A DNA stretch of 64,000 nucleotides from HB2-32-21 sp041603535 (GCA_041603535.1 JBFIEE010000007.1:1-64000), one strand, 5' to 3'; numbered from the stretch's first letter, positions 41,405 through 51,271 are shown. Numbers and translations are program-made. The notes: generated from the sequence alone by a model not told the origin.

Positions 41405-41920
41405 TCAGTCCTGGGTAACCGCTTTGCCGGTAGTAACGCCCACGGAAGTAGCGGTCACCACCAGCTCACCTTTCTGGTTGCGAAACTCGGTGATAACTTC
41501 ACTGAAAGACATGGTGCCGCCACGCCGGCCTTCTTTTTCCCAGCTCTTGCCGCGCCTGGTAGTGACCGTCAGGTCATCGCCGGGGCGGATCGGCTGGTGA
41601 TAGACGTATTGCTGCTCGGCGTGCAGCATCCGCGCGCTGTCGCCACCGCCACTGCTTTTGTCACCGGCTTTCCTGGCTTTTGGCTTGATACCGGTCGCCT
41701 CTTTTCCGGAGCCAAACCAGGGTTCGCCAATAACCGGCCGCAGGGGGAATTTGGGGTCGTATTGTGAGCTGGCCTGAACAAAGGTCGGCGGCGCAACGAC
41801 GCCACCGGGCTCCGTACCTTTAGCGTATTCAGCATCGTAGTAAATCGGGTTTTTGTCGCCCACGGAGCGGGCGAATAACATGATTTGGCTGGCATCAACT
41901 GGAAACTTGAACTCGGCCAT
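41405..41920 (-). CDS. MaoC N-terminal-type (FAS1-like) dehydratase subunit
   Basis: A 171-residue protein of the MaoC N-terminal dehydratase family. It opens with VDASQIMLFARSVGDKNPIYYD, then VVAPPTFVQAS, and ends with a strand pairing YHQPIRPGDDLTVTTRRGKSWEKEGRRGGTMSF. A Gly/Lys/Ser-rich insertion around 80-100 (KARKAGDKSSGGGDSARM) is unusual and probably a surface loop. Such domains lack the catalytic Asp/His and form heterodimers with a hydratase-2 domain, which is encoded by the next gene 79 bp downstream. GGAGAAACC precedes the ATG. Confidence 0.85.
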   Translation of the reverse strand: MAEFKFPVDASQIMLFARSVGDKNPIYYDAEYAKGTEPGGVVAPPTFVQASSQYDPKFPLRPVIGEPWFGSGKEATGIKPKARKAGDKSSGGGDSARMLHAEQQYVYHQPIRPGDDLTVTTRRGKSWEKEGRRGGTMSFSEVITEFRNQKGELVVTATSVGVTTGKAVTQD

Positions 41921-42240
41921 TGGTTTCTCCTTATCGGTATGATGAAATTGGTATTATGAAACTGCCATTTTTAGTTTATATGCTTTCTGATTAAGTACTT
42001 AACGTTAATGTTCTTTCGGTTTTTTTTGTTGCCATTTGCTGTTCCGCGCCACATTAAAAGCGCCGCGCCAGTTTCAGAAACCACCAGCAACACCATTCAG
42101 GCGGAGTAAAGAGCTGGGCAAACCCCGCCCTTTTTGAATGCAGCGGGCTGATCCGTGCACGGCACCGTACACACGGGCTTACCCAGCCCACACCCCACGA
42201 AAGGCGGTGATACGTAGCCCCTGATGCGCAGCCCGTGGCA
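41921..42240. other. Intergenic region, 320 bp, with an AT-rich control segment
   Basis: Lies between the alcohol dehydrogenase gene and the MaoC pair, both minus strand. No gene is seen. The half next to the MaoC genes is AT-rich and carries overlapping palindromes, listed separately; the other half is GC-rich with short inverted repeats around 42150-42240 but no T-run for a terminator. Confidence 0.6.
41991..42008. promoter_or_regulatory. Overlapping palindromes, probable operator of the MaoC pair
   Basis: TTAAGTACTTAA (41991-42002) is a perfect 12-bp palindrome that overlaps TTAACGTTAA (41999-42008), a perfect 10-bp palindrome. They lie 71-88 bp upstream of the MaoC N-type start codon, within the AT-rich leader, where a dimeric repressor would block transcription. 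The binding protein is unknown. Confidence 0.5.
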
Positions 42241-43317
42241 TCAGCGCCAGGGCTCGACCATTATCTTGGCATGTTTCTCTGGATCAGCAAGTTCATCAAA
42301 TGCCTTCGCCACACCATCCAGACCCACCCTGCCGGTGAGTAGCGGTTCGACGTTGACCTTGCCTTCAGCGATATTGTGCAGTGTCGTGGCAAACTCATCA
42401 CCTCGATAAGCCAGCACGAACTGAATGTTAATCTCTTTGCCAATCGCCCGGTACGGTGTAATCCGATCTGCCTCCATGCACAGCCCAACAACGACGATGC
42501 GGCAGCCGCGCTGTGCGCCCGCCATCATCAGGTCTATCACCCCTGGCACGCCAACACATTCGAAAAACACGCCGTTACGATACTGCGGTCCAATATTAAA
42601 GGGGTTATCAGGGAGATCCCTGGCCTCTAAAAGGGCTAAATCGGCCCAGCTTTGGTAGGGTGAGTGGGTGGCCGGATCCACCACAATATCCGCACCGAGC
42701 TGTTCGGCTAACTTTCTGCGCGTTGGGCTAAAATCGGCCGCGATGATCGGACCTACACCCTTTAACTTGAGCGCGGTAATAACTGCCAGTCCAACGGGGC
42801 CGCAGCCGATCACCAGGGGGACTTCACTACCCTGGAGACGCGCCATCTCGACCGTATGATAGCCAACCGCCATAGGCTCCGTCATAGCCGCCAGCTCCGG
42901 CGCCAGGCCATTGCGTACAGGTAACAACAGCGCTTCGGACAGGACCATTTGCTGCCCATAACCACCGGGCGCGACATTGGAATAGCCGACGGTTTCAAGC
43001 TTGCCTGCTCGCGCCAGCAGGGGCATCGCGCAGACCCGGGTACCCGGTTTAAGTCGCCGTTCGGTACCGATACCGTAGTCCAGAATTTCAGCGCAGAATT
43101 CATGCCCCATCACAATGTCACGGCTGAGATCCATATCAAACAGCCCACCCGCTTCGGCGGACTGGGCCACCAGATGATGACCGTGTTTGAGTGTATGCAA
43201 ATCTGATCCGCAAATACCGCACACCAGAGTTTTTACCAGCACCTCACCGGGCCCTGGGTCCGGAGCGTGAATCTCGTCGACCACTATTTGCGAATTCCGC
43301 ATCACGGCTGCTTTCAT
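42241..43317 (-). CDS. Zinc-dependent medium-chain alcohol dehydrogenase
   Basis: A 358-residue MDR enzyme oxidising an alcohol with NAD(P). Catalytic-zinc ligands are Cys in CGICGSDLHT and the GHEFCAEI histidine; the segment around 95-115, where the structural-zinc Cys cluster usually sits, lacks four Cys, so only the catalytic zinc is expected. The Rossmann motif is VIGCGPVGLAVI. I take the ATG at 43317; a TTG 15 bp earlier is also open. GGGGG lies upstream. The gene is on the same strand as the MaoC pair but separated by 320 bp. Confidence 0.88.
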   Translation of the reverse strand: MKAAVMRNSQIVVDEIHAPDPGPGEVLVKTLVCGICGSDLHTLKHGHHLVAQSAEAGGLFDMDLSRDIVMGHEFCAEILDYGIGTERRLKPGTRVCAMPLLARAGKLETVGYSNVAPGGYGQQMVLSEALLLPVRNGLAPELAAMTEPMAVGYHTVEMARLQGSEVPLVIGCGPVGLAVITALKLKGVGPIIAADFSPTRRKLAEQLGADIVVDPATHSPYQSWADLALLEARDLPDNPFNIGPQYRNGVFFECVGVPGVIDLMMAGAQRGCRIVVVGLCMEADRITPYRAIGKEINIQFVLAYRGDEFATTLHNIAEGKVNVEPLLTGRVGLDGVAKAFDELADPEKHAKIMVEPWR

Positions 43318-43392
43318 ACCTACCCCCGCCAAGTTTTATAGTTATCCTGTCCTTAGCCAAGCTGTACGTGTCAGACCGACAGCAGCATTACC

Positions 43393-44283
43393 TTAACGCT
43401 GCAGGCGCTCGACATCCACCGAAACGGTTAGGACCTGGGATGCGCCGCCCTCAAAAATCACCCCACGCAACGGCGTTACGTCGGAGTAATCTCGCCCCCA
43501 GGCCGTCGTAATGTGTTGCTTTGTGGGCACATTATCATTGGTCGGATCAAATTCGAACCAGCCTTCGCCGGGTGAGTAAACCGCAAACCAGGCGTGAGAA
43601 GCATCCGAGCCAACAAGCTTTTTGGTACCCGCCAGCGGTATCGTTTCAAGATAACCGCTGACATAACGAGCCGGGAAACCCAGCGAACGCAAACAGCCGA
43701 TCGCCAAATGGGCGAAATCCTGGCAGACGCCACGGCGCTTCTCCAACACCTCGTTAAGCGGCGTCGCCACCGTTGTCGATCCGGGCTGGTAGGTAAAATC
43801 AGTGTAAATACGATGAGTGAGCTCCCGTACCGCACTGAGCAGTGAGACATTGTCACGAAAAGACGGCACCGCGTATTCGCGCAGCGCCTCGGAAACATCG
43901 ATCATAGGCGAGCGCAACACATATTCTCTCGCCAGCAGGGTCTCTTCATCCTTGTTGGAGCGCAGCTTTTTATGCGCCTCGACACAGGTGTTGCCAAAAT
44001 CCAGATCGACACCAGGATCCGTCCGCTCGCCATTCAGGCGAACCGTGCTTTCGACCAGGATTTCCAGACTACTGTGTCTGTTTTCCACTGAAAAGTAGCA
44101 CACTTTGTTACCAAAATAATCAGTGCGGTGCTGCAGGTTTATCGGATAGGGAGTGACGGTAATGTGACTTTCCAGGCATTGCTGATAGGCGGCATCGCGC
44201 GGCATCAAATGTCCGTGGTTATAGCACAGCGCCACCGGCTGATCGTAGTTGTAATGGGTCAGGTGTCTGATGCGATAGAGCAT
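43393..44283 (-). CDS. Transglutaminase-like protein
   Basis: A 296-residue protein with a bacterial transglutaminase N-terminal beta domain (1 to about 90) and a transglutaminase/protease core. The catalytic triad is Cys187 (GVCQDFAHL), His230 (SHAWFAVY) and Asp246 (FDPTND). Its ATG overlaps the stop of the ATP-grasp/alpha-E gene (TGATG), so translation is coupled. In such clusters it is thought to act as a peptidase or amidase on a peptide made by the ligase partner, but no substrate is established. Confidence 0.9.
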   Translation of the reverse strand: MLYRIRHLTHYNYDQPVALCYNHGHLMPRDAAYQQCLESHITVTPYPINLQHRTDYFGNKVCYFSVENRHSSLEILVESTVRLNGERTDPGVDLDFGNTCVEAHKKLRSNKDEETLLAREYVLRSPMIDVSEALREYAVPSFRDNVSLLSAVRELTHRIYTDFTYQPGSTTVATPLNEVLEKRRGVCQDFAHLAIGCLRSLGFPARYVSGYLETIPLAGTKKLVGSDASHAWFAVYSPGEGWFEFDPTNDNVPTKQHITTAWGRDYSDVTPLRGVIFEGGASQVLTVSVDVERLQR

Positions 44284-46889
44284 CACTCATCCTCCCAACG
44301 GCTGGCTACCAACTGGTGATGCTCGACACGGTGATCAAAGTATCTATCGCTGATCAGCGTCGCGGTATTGCTCAACAAAGTCTGTACCGTTACCAGCAGG
44401 TGATTGAGCAGTGTGCGTGAACCCGATGCCTCATCACACACGCCCAGGAGCGCCAGATCGGCAAGCTGCACCGTCGTTAGCGCTTCCAGCGTGGCGCGGC
44501 CTTCGGGACTCAGAGCGACGGACTGGCTAGCTTCCGGTAGATCGCCAATATGGCTTTTCAATGCTCGCAACTGGAACAACAGTGAGCGAGGGTTGGCCTG
44601 ATCGATCATCAACAACTGTAAGCCGCTCGTTATCTCAACCCGGGCGCGATAACGGCGCCGGTACGACACCAGCATTTCAACGGTTAATAATACTGACTCC
44701 AGCACCGTGGCTTCATCGGCACTGTCCAGTTCCGCCACCAGCGTGGCCTGAAGCAGACAGGTCATCTGGTATGCCTTTTCCAGCGTCCTGCCCATTTCCA
44801 AAAAGCGCCAGCCCGCGCCACGCATCATACTGGCATGGCTCAATCCTGCCAGCGCCAACAGGGCAGTCACCAGCGGGTCAAGTGCCTCTTCGGGCGCCGG
44901 GGTGCCTGGACGCAATGTGTCGGCCAGCTCCGCCAGCGAATCGCGCAGGTCATTGAGCACCCGCTGGGTGTCTGCGGACAGCGTTTCCTTAACTTCTTCG
45001 CTGCTGGTCAGCATGGCCTGCAAATTAGCGGCGACGCTGCCCGGGCGGCTTTCATCGATAATAAGTGCAAGTAATTCTTTTTCGATATCGGACGGAGTAT
45101 GAATATTGGTAGCTGTGAAGCCCGGATAACTGGTGCTAATCCGGGTCACCGCTCTCAGCAGGGTATCCCGCGCTACCGGTGACAGGGGATCGATACTGTT
45201 CACCTGTATAAATACGGTTCTTAACAGCCGTAACAAGGCTTCGGCACGTTCAGCGTAACGACCCATCCAGAACAGGTTTTCTGCCACTCGACTGGGCAGA
45301 TCCATATCCCGATCTGTACCAATGCCGGCCTGGGACGCATTGTCTTTCAGCAGGCTCACCTGCTTCTCGGGTTCAGATGCCAGTATCCAGGTATCTTTAC
45401 TGGTTGACGCCAACTGACTACTAATAATCATTTTTGCGCTGTTACTGCCGACCCGTGTCAAGCCACCAGGCATGATGGTATAGGCCGACTGATCGGCTAC
45501 TGCAAAGCTGCGCAGTACCAGCGGTTTGGGAACCAGACCATTATCGACCCAGCTTGGCGCGCTCGACGGCAACTCATAGTCCTGCGCGACAAAACGCAGT
45601 GGTCTGGCTTTAATTCTTTCTAGCAACCTGAGTTTTTGATCAGCGCTGAGCTCACCGCCAAACACGCTGTGTTCGCCTGCACGACGAAACGTAGATTTGA
45701 TAATCAGCTCATCGAAATGATCGAACACATACTGGCAATCGCTCCCATCGCCACACCAGTAGGTCCCTACTGACCGGAGTTGGGGTTCTCGTCCCAAAAA
45801 GAACTTGCCGATGGCGGGTAAATATTTCAGCAGCGCGCTATTTTCCAGCACGCCAGAACCAAGCGGATTGGCAACCACCACCCGGCCCGAACGCACCACA
45901 TCCAGTAAGCCCGGCACACCGAGCTGGGAATCACTGCGCAGCTCAACTGCATCGCAATAGTAATCATCGACGCGCCGTAAAATAACATCCACGCGTTTGA
46001 GGCCATCCAGCGCTTTCATCCAGACGTGACCGCCGCGCACCGTAAGATCACTGCCCTGCACCAGCGGGTAACCCAGATAATTGGCCAATAAGGTGTGTTC
46101 AAAATAGGTTTCGCTGTAAGCGCCAGGGGTCAGCACCACAACGTTAGGCATATCATCATTTGGGCAAAGCGCCGCCAGTTTCAGCCGTAATGTTTGAAAA
46201 AACATCGACAGGCGGTGCACATGGCTATCGCGAAACAAACTCGGAAAAACCCTGGACATCACAGTGCGATTTTCCAGAGCGTAACCCGCACCGCTGGGTG
46301 CCTGAGTGCGATCGCTGATCACACACATTGCGCCGTCACGATTGCGCACCATATCAACGCTGTGCAAAATCAGCTGATGCTCACCGGGCATTGCCACACC
46401 GTGACACTGCCGGAGAAAGCCCGTATGGCTAAAGATCAGCTCCGGAGGCACCACGCCGCGGCGAATGAGTTCCCGAGCGCCGTAAATGTCCTTCAACACC
46501 AGATCAAATAATTCCGCACGCTCTACCAGACCCGATTCAATGTCGCTCCATTCCTCGCTCTCTATCAGCAAAGGAACCGGGTCAAGACCCCAGGTTCGCC
46601 GCGCCTGAGGTTCCATGGACAAATTATAGGTAGCTCCGTCATCGCGCAAAATGCGCAGCGCCTTGCGCTGGCGGTCGGCCAACGCATCGACACCCAGCGC
46701 CTGCAGACAATTAAGCAAATACTGCCAATGCCCCCGCTGTTCACCTCTGGAATCGTAAACTTCATCGGTTAAACCCGGTGGCTGCATATAGCCAAACGCA
46801 GATACCGGCCCGCCCTGCGTTTGTTGCAGGCTTTGCTGTTGCTGGCGTGGCAGGGAGGACCACGGTCTTGGCCGGGAATCATCAGTCAT
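44283..46889 (-). CDS. Circularly permuted ATP-grasp / alpha-E domain fusion
   Basis: An 868-residue fusion. The N-terminal part (about 20-490) is the circularly permuted ATP-grasp type 2 domain (earlier DUF404/DUF407), recognised by LILHSVDMVRNRDGAM, VVLTPGAYSETYFEHTLLA, RGGHVWMK and the ANPLGSGVLEN segment. The C-terminal part (about 550-860) is the helical alpha-E domain starting LPSRVAENLFWMGRYAERAEA. In many proteobacteria these are separate genes. ATP-grasp proteins of this family are predicted to form amide bonds on peptides. It sits between two transglutaminase genes and overlaps the downstream one. Confidence 0.92.
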   Translation of the reverse strand: MTDDSRPRPWSSLPRQQQQSLQQTQGGPVSAFGYMQPPGLTDEVYDSRGEQRGHWQYLLNCLQALGVDALADRQRKALRILRDDGATYNLSMEPQARRTWGLDPVPLLIESEEWSDIESGLVERAELFDLVLKDIYGARELIRRGVVPPELIFSHTGFLRQCHGVAMPGEHQLILHSVDMVRNRDGAMCVISDRTQAPSGAGYALENRTVMSRVFPSLFRDSHVHRLSMFFQTLRLKLAALCPNDDMPNVVVLTPGAYSETYFEHTLLANYLGYPLVQGSDLTVRGGHVWMKALDGLKRVDVILRRVDDYYCDAVELRSDSQLGVPGLLDVVRSGRVVVANPLGSGVLENSALLKYLPAIGKFFLGREPQLRSVGTYWCGDGSDCQYVFDHFDELIIKSTFRRAGEHSVFGGELSADQKLRLLERIKARPLRFVAQDYELPSSAPSWVDNGLVPKPLVLRSFAVADQSAYTIMPGGLTRVGSNSAKMIISSQLASTSKDTWILASEPEKQVSLLKDNASQAGIGTDRDMDLPSRVAENLFWMGRYAERAEALLRLLRTVFIQVNSIDPLSPVARDTLLRAVTRISTSYPGFTATNIHTPSDIEKELLALIIDESRPGSVAANLQAMLTSSEEVKETLSADTQRVLNDLRDSLAELADTLRPGTPAPEEALDPLVTALLALAGLSHASMMRGAGWRFLEMGRTLEKAYQMTCLLQATLVAELDSADEATVLESVLLTVEMLVSYRRRYRARVEITSGLQLLMIDQANPRSLLFQLRALKSHIGDLPEASQSVALSPEGRATLEALTTVQLADLALLGVCDEASGSRTLLNHLLVTVQTLLSNTATLISDRYFDHRVEHHQLVASRWEDE

Positions 46890-46956
46890 TGGTTAGCGTC
46901 ACACGAAGGGCACTCGAGCCGCCCATTCTATATCGAAAACACCGGCTGACGCGCAC

Positions 46957-49900
46957 TCAAGAGAACTTACGTAAATCAAGCGTATGGGGATATTCGTCAT
47001 CCCGCTGTAATGGCGGGGGCGACATTGGTCGCGGTAACGGATCAGCAGCGGCAAAACTACGTAACACATTATATTCAGGTGGCGTTATCAGTGGCGCGGG
47101 CGTGTGTCCGAAATCCCAGTAGCGGCTGACGCGACGCGTTTCGGCCTCGAAAGCATTCACCGGATAGGCATCGTAGCTGAGTCCGCCGGGATGGCTTACG
47201 TGATACCTGCAACCACCGATGGACAAACCGTTCCAGGTATCTATCAGATCGAACACCAGAGGCGCATGCACGCCGATGGTCGGATGCAATCCTGAAGGCG
47301 GTTGCCAGGCTCTATAGCGTACGCCACCGACATACTCACCCTGTTGACCAGTGCCGCACAACGGCACACGCTTGCCGTTACAGACAAGGACATAACGGCC
47401 ATCAGTCAATCCGGTCGCTCTGACCTGTAGCCGCTCCACGGAAGAGTCAACATAGCGGGCCGTACCAAAACTACTGATCTCCTCCCCGAGGACGTGCCAG
47501 GGCTCAATGGCCCAGCGTAATTCAAGATTGATGTCGCCAAGGGCGACCCTGCCGTAATGCGGAAAACGAAACTCCTCAAACGGCGCAAGCCACTCCAGCT
47601 GAAAGGGGAAGCCGTGATCCTGTAAATCCTTAACAACATCTTTCATATCTGCCCAAATATAGTGGGGCAACATAAATTTATCGTGCAATGCGGTACCCCA
47701 ACGCACCAGGGGCTTCTGATAGGGCTCCCGCCAGAAGCGCGCCACCAGCGCGCGCAGCAGCAAGGCCTGTACTAAACCCATCTGATAGTGAGGCGGCATT
47801 TCAAAACCGCGGAACTCCAGCAAACCCTGCCGCCCGCTGGCCGCGCCTGGCGCATACATTTTATCGATGCAAAATTCAGCCCTGTGGGTATTGCCGGTAA
47901 TGTCCGTGAGCAGGTTGCGCATTAGGCGATCAATTAACCAGGGTTGCTCAACAATGCCTTCCGGCATTTGCTGGAACGCGATTTCCAGTTCATAGAGTGC
48001 TTCGTCACGGCCCTCATCGACTCTCGGCGCCTGGCTGGTCGGGCCAATAAACATGCCCGAAAACAGGTAGGACAGGGCGGGATGGTGCTGCCAGTAGGTG
48101 ACCAGGCTGCGCAGTAAATCGGGGCGGCGCAACAACGGACTGTCCGTCGGTGTCGCAGCACCGATGGTAATGTGGTTACCGCCGCCAGTACCGGTATGGC
48201 GACCGTCCAGCATGAATTTTTCAGTGCCCAGGCGAGCCTGGTGAGCCTCTTCATACAATGTTCGAGTGTTGTCGACCAGCTCTCGCCAGCTATTGGCTGG
48301 ATGAATATTCACCTCAATAACACCTGGGTCGGGCGTCACCAGAAGGCGCTGCAGGCGGTGATCTCGGGGTGGTTCATAGCCTTCGATAATCACCGGCATT
48401 TTTTGAATTCGAGCGCTTTTTTCTATCATCTCGATCAAACCGATGTAGTGCTCAAGGTACTTAATTGGCGGCAGGAAAACGTGCAGCTTGCCATTTCTCG
48501 GCTCGACACACAGCGCTGTACGAATAACTTCAACAGGCGCAGCCGATCTGGGCGTGGCCTGATCTTCAGTTGTCATCGCATCCGCCACACCCGGCATGAT
48601 GTTGCGCTGATCGAAACGCCCATCGATCTCCGCCTGAGCGCCTCCAGGCTGAAAATAATCCGCCAATATGGTCGACTTCTGTAGCGCCGAGACGTCGTTA
48701 CCGGAGATGCATGCTGCTTCCGCCGGGGATTCAGCAGCCGATGTCAGGTCTGGCTTTACCAACGACCCGCGTGCGGCAAAGGGATCTCGTTCGGGTTCCC
48801 TGGTCTGAGCCTCTTCTGCTTCGCTAAGCAAAGGCAGTGAATCCAGGGGCAGACGAAAACCCAGCGGGGAGTCGCCAGGCAGCAGGAGTAACCTGCCGCG
48901 CTTCAGGGGCCAGCGGCTACTCTGCCACGCCTCTTCTGCCGGATCCCAGGTTAGTGGCAACACGTAGCCTGCTGCAGTATTGAGGCCCCTGGTCAACAGG
49001 CGTGCAATGCGTTTACGCTCCAGGCCATCGGACAGATCTGCTTCAGCCGGGTCAATATTTTCAGGCAGTGACTGCTCTTTCCAGAGATAGTAAAGCGCGT
49101 CTTCAAAAGCCGTCTGTACATAGTCAACATCGACACCCATAACCCGACACAGCGTTTCCATAAAGCGTTGTGCATGAGTTTCGTCATGGCCGTAATCCTT
49201 GTCTACCCGCGCCAGAAGTTGCTCATCACGCCATAGCGGCTCACCGTCGGTCCGCCAGAAGCAGCCCAGTGCCCAGCGTGGCACCTGCTCGCCGGGGTAC
49301 CATTTACCCTGACCGTAATGCAGTACACCGCCAGGACAAAAACGCTTACGCAACCGTAACAGCAGATCCTTGGAAAGCCTCAGCTTATCCTCGCCCAGAG
49401 CCTCAGTGTTCCACTGAGCGGACTCCATATCGCTGACCGATACGAACGTCGGCTCGCCACCCATCGTCAGACGTACATCCATATCGTCCAGTTCGCGGTC
49501 TACCATGCTACCCAGCGCATCAACCGTTGCCCATTGATCTTCGCTGTAAGGTTTAGTTACGCGTGGGTCTTCATGAATACGATAAACTTTGTTACTAAAT
49601 TTGAACTCGGTCTCACACTTGTCTGTATAACCTTCGATGGGAGCTGCCGATACCGGGTCCGGTGTACAGGCCAGTGGAATGTGACCTTCGCCAGCGAATA
49701 GTCCTGACGTTGGATCAAGGCCGATCCAGCCCGCACCCGGTAAATACACTTCGCACCAGGCATGCAGATCGGTGAAGTCTTCTTCAGCCCCGGCTGGCCC
49801 CTCCAGTGGTTTCACATCAGGTTTCAGCTGTACCAGATAACCAGAAACAAAGCGTGCCGCAAGCCCGAGGTGCCGGAATATCTGCACCAGCAACCAGCTG

Positions 49901-50448
49901 GTGTCACGACAGGATCCTCTCGCCAGACCTAAGGTTTCTTCACAACTCTGCACCCCCGGTTCCATACGAATGTTGTAAGCGATGGCTTGCTGGAGACGCT
50001 GATTTTGCGCAACGAGAAAATCATTAATCGACTGCTTTTTATCGCCGATAGCCGCGACCCACGCGCTTAGCAGCGGCCCGCTTTCTGTCACCTCCAGATA
50101 AGGCTCGAGATCAGTTTTCAGCTGCTTGTGGTAGTCAAAAGGAAATTTTTCTGCGTACTCCTCAACAAAAAAATCGAAGGGATTGATGGCGGTTAAATCA
50201 GCAATCACTTCCACTTTAAAGGAGAATTTCCTGGTTTTCTCGGGAAATACCAGACGGGCAAGGAAATTCCCGAAAGCATCCTGTTGCCAGTTAATAAAAT
50301 GATTTGCCGGCTCAACCTGCAATGTATAACTGTGAATCGGTGTGCGGCTATGCACCGCTGGTCGCAAGCGCAAAATATGTGGCGACAGCGCTATTGGCCG
50401 ATCAAAGTTGTATTCCGTGGCGTGCTGAATTGCAACACGTATTGCCAT
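46957..50448 (-). CDS. Transglutaminase-DUF2126 large protein
   Basis: A 1163-residue protein. The N-terminal 290 residues are a transglutaminase-like domain with triad Cys180 (GSCRDTSW), His229 (LHAWCEVY) and Asp245 (LDPTSG). The rest is DUF2126, with segments such as RLTMGGEPTFVS, GPGGxLHYGQGKWYPGEQ-like sequence and GGGNHITIG, reminiscent of carboxylate-amine ligases of the glutamine-synthetase fold. The ATG at 50448 is chosen because of AGGAG. It heads a three-gene minus-strand operon with the ATP-grasp/alpha-E and transglutaminase genes. Cytoplasmic peptide modification is the usual prediction. Confidence 0.92.
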   Translation of the reverse strand: MAIRVAIQHATEYNFDRPIALSPHILRLRPAVHSRTPIHSYTLQVEPANHFINWQQDAFGNFLARLVFPEKTRKFSFKVEVIADLTAINPFDFFVEEYAEKFPFDYHKQLKTDLEPYLEVTESGPLLSAWVAAIGDKKQSINDFLVAQNQRLQQAIAYNIRMEPGVQSCEETLGLARGSCRDTSWLLVQIFRHLGLAARFVSGYLVQLKPDVKPLEGPAGAEEDFTDLHAWCEVYLPGAGWIGLDPTSGLFAGEGHIPLACTPDPVSAAPIEGYTDKCETEFKFSNKVYRIHEDPRVTKPYSEDQWATVDALGSMVDRELDDMDVRLTMGGEPTFVSVSDMESAQWNTEALGEDKLRLSKDLLLRLRKRFCPGGVLHYGQGKWYPGEQVPRWALGCFWRTDGEPLWRDEQLLARVDKDYGHDETHAQRFMETLCRVMGVDVDYVQTAFEDALYYLWKEQSLPENIDPAEADLSDGLERKRIARLLTRGLNTAAGYVLPLTWDPAEEAWQSSRWPLKRGRLLLLPGDSPLGFRLPLDSLPLLSEAEEAQTREPERDPFAARGSLVKPDLTSAAESPAEAACISGNDVSALQKSTILADYFQPGGAQAEIDGRFDQRNIMPGVADAMTTEDQATPRSAAPVEVIRTALCVEPRNGKLHVFLPPIKYLEHYIGLIEMIEKSARIQKMPVIIEGYEPPRDHRLQRLLVTPDPGVIEVNIHPANSWRELVDNTRTLYEEAHQARLGTEKFMLDGRHTGTGGGNHITIGAATPTDSPLLRRPDLLRSLVTYWQHHPALSYLFSGMFIGPTSQAPRVDEGRDEALYELEIAFQQMPEGIVEQPWLIDRLMRNLLTDITGNTHRAEFCIDKMYAPGAASGRQGLLEFRGFEMPPHYQMGLVQALLLRALVARFWREPYQKPLVRWGTALHDKFMLPHYIWADMKDVVKDLQDHGFPFQLEWLAPFEEFRFPHYGRVALGDINLELRWAIEPWHVLGEEISSFGTARYVDSSVERLQVRATGLTDGRYVLVCNGKRVPLCGTGQQGEYVGGVRYRAWQPPSGLHPTIGVHAPLVFDLIDTWNGLSIGGCRYHVSHPGGLSYDAYPVNAFEAETRRVSRYWDFGHTPAPLITPPEYNVLRSFAAADPLPRPMSPPPLQRDDEYPHTLDLRKFS

Positions 50449-51271
50449 TTTATTCTCCTGGTAACGATTGCACATTTACTGGCATCCACCCAGCGATCAC
50501 CAAGGTCGACCCAGGGGTGGTTAACACTCATCAAAAACAGGCCCGCTACCGTGACAAAACCGGCGCAAATTGACCAACTGCGTCGCTACAGCCAGGGAAA
50601 CACCCACCGAGACCATATTCTAACGCAGCGCCCAAACTTTGACGTTTGACGGTTTTGAGCCGGTGAGGAAAGGTGTTTTATTGAAGGCGTTTACACACCC
50701 CACGCCGTCATACCGCCCGCACAACGCGGAAGGCTTTCCACCGAAACCGAAGCGGATCGTCGTCATTCCAGGCGTCTTTAAGTACCCGCCTGATCATTGT
50801 GCGTAAGATACCGCTGTCGATAACACCAATAACCGGCGCGCAGAAAAGTTAATTGTTCGCCATCCTAACACCTATAACCCTCGCGAAACTCATAACGTTC
50901 TGAACTGACTTTCAATGTGGGGTTTTTTATCACCATCCGGTTACCAGACACACCTCTTACGTAACGCATGGACATCTATCAGGCACTTACCAGGCAACTA
51001 TCACGCCAGCGTTGGGGCACCTCGCCCTGCGCGATTTGTACTGTGTCGGTTGTACCAAAACCAGGCAACAAAAAAGACCCACATCGATTGACGTGGGCCT
51101 CTTGTCGGTTCAAAACCGGCCTTCAACAATCTCGCCCGCCCAACATCGACACCGGCTTTTCGGTTAACTGACGGGGATAGTCCGCGCCAAACCAAGTCCT
51201 CGCAGCATCTTAATAGCCAGGCGATGTGGCCGTCCGGGGACATTCTGTCCGTTGGTTCGGTGACTCATTGA
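50449..51271. other. Intergenic region, 823 bp, no supported gene
   Basis: The longest gene-free stretch in the window. It should contain the promoter of the transglutaminase operon at its left end and the 3' flank of the SDR gene at its right, where one strong terminator is found. Short open frames on both strands lack ribosome-binding sites and family features. It may hold decayed sequence or an unrecognised small RNA. Confidence 0.6.
51070..51099 (-). terminator. Rho-independent terminator
   Basis: Read on the minus strand, GGCCCACGT and ATGTGGGTC pair in a nine-base stem around a six-base loop, followed by TTTTTT. Two pairs are G-U in the minus-strand RNA but would be A-C mismatches on the plus strand, which fixes the direction. 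It lies about 170 bp downstream of the SDR gene ending at 51272. Confidence 0.8.

Noticed and set aside
51105..51135. T-arm-like hairpin with a TTCAAAA seven-base loop, suggesting a tRNA
   Set aside because: No matching acceptor, D or anticodon arms could be built on either strand, and the segment adjoins a protein-gene terminator.
51001..51243. Open frame of 80 codons on the minus strand ending beyond the SDR gene
   Set aside because: It runs through the rho-independent terminator and lacks a start site or homologous features.
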